21,216 nucleotides of DNA from assembly GCA_030141585.1 (NCBI GenBank), contig JAQIFP010000040.1:1-21216 (forward strand). The letters run 5' to 3'. Positions 20,735-21,216 of this stretch are shown here, one piece after another. This DNA comes from Ophryocystis elektroscirrha (lineage: Eukaryota > Apicomplexa > Conoidasida > Neogregarinorida > Ophryocystidae). The notes beneath the pieces are model-generated. The model saw nothing but the letters and a program-made list of their open reading frames with translations, did no database searches and was not told the origin of the DNA. A program made the translations under genes and the position numbers. The first letter of the stretch is position 1. Every line of letters begins with the position of its first letter.

Positions 20735-21216
20735 AAAAATATATAATGTATAATATGCAAGATCTAATATATAATATACAATATATAGTATATTATACAT
20801 ATTATATAATATATAATGATATATAGTATATAATACATTATATATTATATATTATATATTGCAGTTTATATATAGTATATAATATGTAATATATAATAAA
20901 TCATGTATGATATGGAATGTCTAATATATAATTTACAATATATAGTATTTAATATATCATATATGATATATGGTATATTATATATAATACATTATCTACA
21001 GTATATAAAGTGTAATATATAATATATCATATATAATATGCAATATATTATATATAGTATATAATATATAACATATAATATGCAATATCTAATATGCAAT
21101 ATCTAATATGCAATATCTAATATGCAATATCTAATATACAATATATAGTATATAATATACAACATATAATATGTAGTATATAATACATAATATAAAATAT
21201 ATAACATAAAATATTT
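20735..21216. repeat. Degenerate TATA-rich satellite-like tract, likely GMC-gene intron
   Basis: Nearly 500 bases of imperfect atata/tataat words run to the window edge. A clear sub-array lies at 21076-21131: four copies of the 14-mer taatatgcaatatc. Related words (atgcaagatctaatat) occur near 20756. No coding signal is seen. The tract lies between the visible GMC exons and their missing upstream part, so it is probably intronic. Confidence 0.85.

Noticed and set aside
21076..21131. Four 14-nt repeats considered as a CRISPR-like or regulatory array
   Set aside because: No spacers and wholly AT-rich; a simple tandem repeat in a eukaryotic intron.
1..21216. tRNA, rRNA and snRNA genes
   Set aside because: Read for on both strands by eye; no cloverleaf, conserved snRNA block or rRNA segment was recognised.

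Overview
The window is extremely AT-rich nuclear DNA from an intron-dense unicellular eukaryote. All genes are eukaryotic, TAA, TAG and TGA all serve as stops (standard code), and almost every gene is split by GT-AG introns. Very short introns, compact spacing and a PPR protein of a type I associate with apicomplexans and their relatives suggest an AT-rich alveolate, perhaps apicomplexan-like. That placement is inference and I cannot name the species.

Layout, left to right: a PPR protein (+, 5' end outside the window); a small LysM-domain protein (-); divergently from it, transportin / karyopherin beta-2 (+, ten exons, complete); an unresolved 0.7 kb; the mitochondrial pore protein TOM40 (+, six exons, complete); a convergent coiled-coil protein of unknown function (-, six exons); a nucleolar-type RRM protein (-) whose predicted stop overlaps the start of the coiled-coil gene; a small predicted secreted protein with an inhibitor-cystine-knot cysteine pattern (-); the SNARE YKT6 (+, six exons, complete); diphthine-ammonia ligase DPH6 with a long C-terminal extension (+, about ten exons); and the C-terminal exons of a GMC-family oxidoreductase (-, continuing past the right edge). 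I rebuilt exon chains by hand by matching splice phase to family sequence. Every junction listed keeps frame, but none is confirmed by transcripts.

The genes are mostly unrelated housekeeping functions (nuclear import, mitochondrial import, organelle RNA, vesicle fusion, translation-factor modification). I see no dedicated multi-gene system. The notable features are structural: introns fall into two classes (23 of 31-40 nt, 22 of 123-561 nt, none between); the long class holds the TA and ATT tracts and several long perfect or near-perfect palindromes; DPH6 needs a 22-nt intron or contains a frameshift; and two genes appear to share an ATGA junction.
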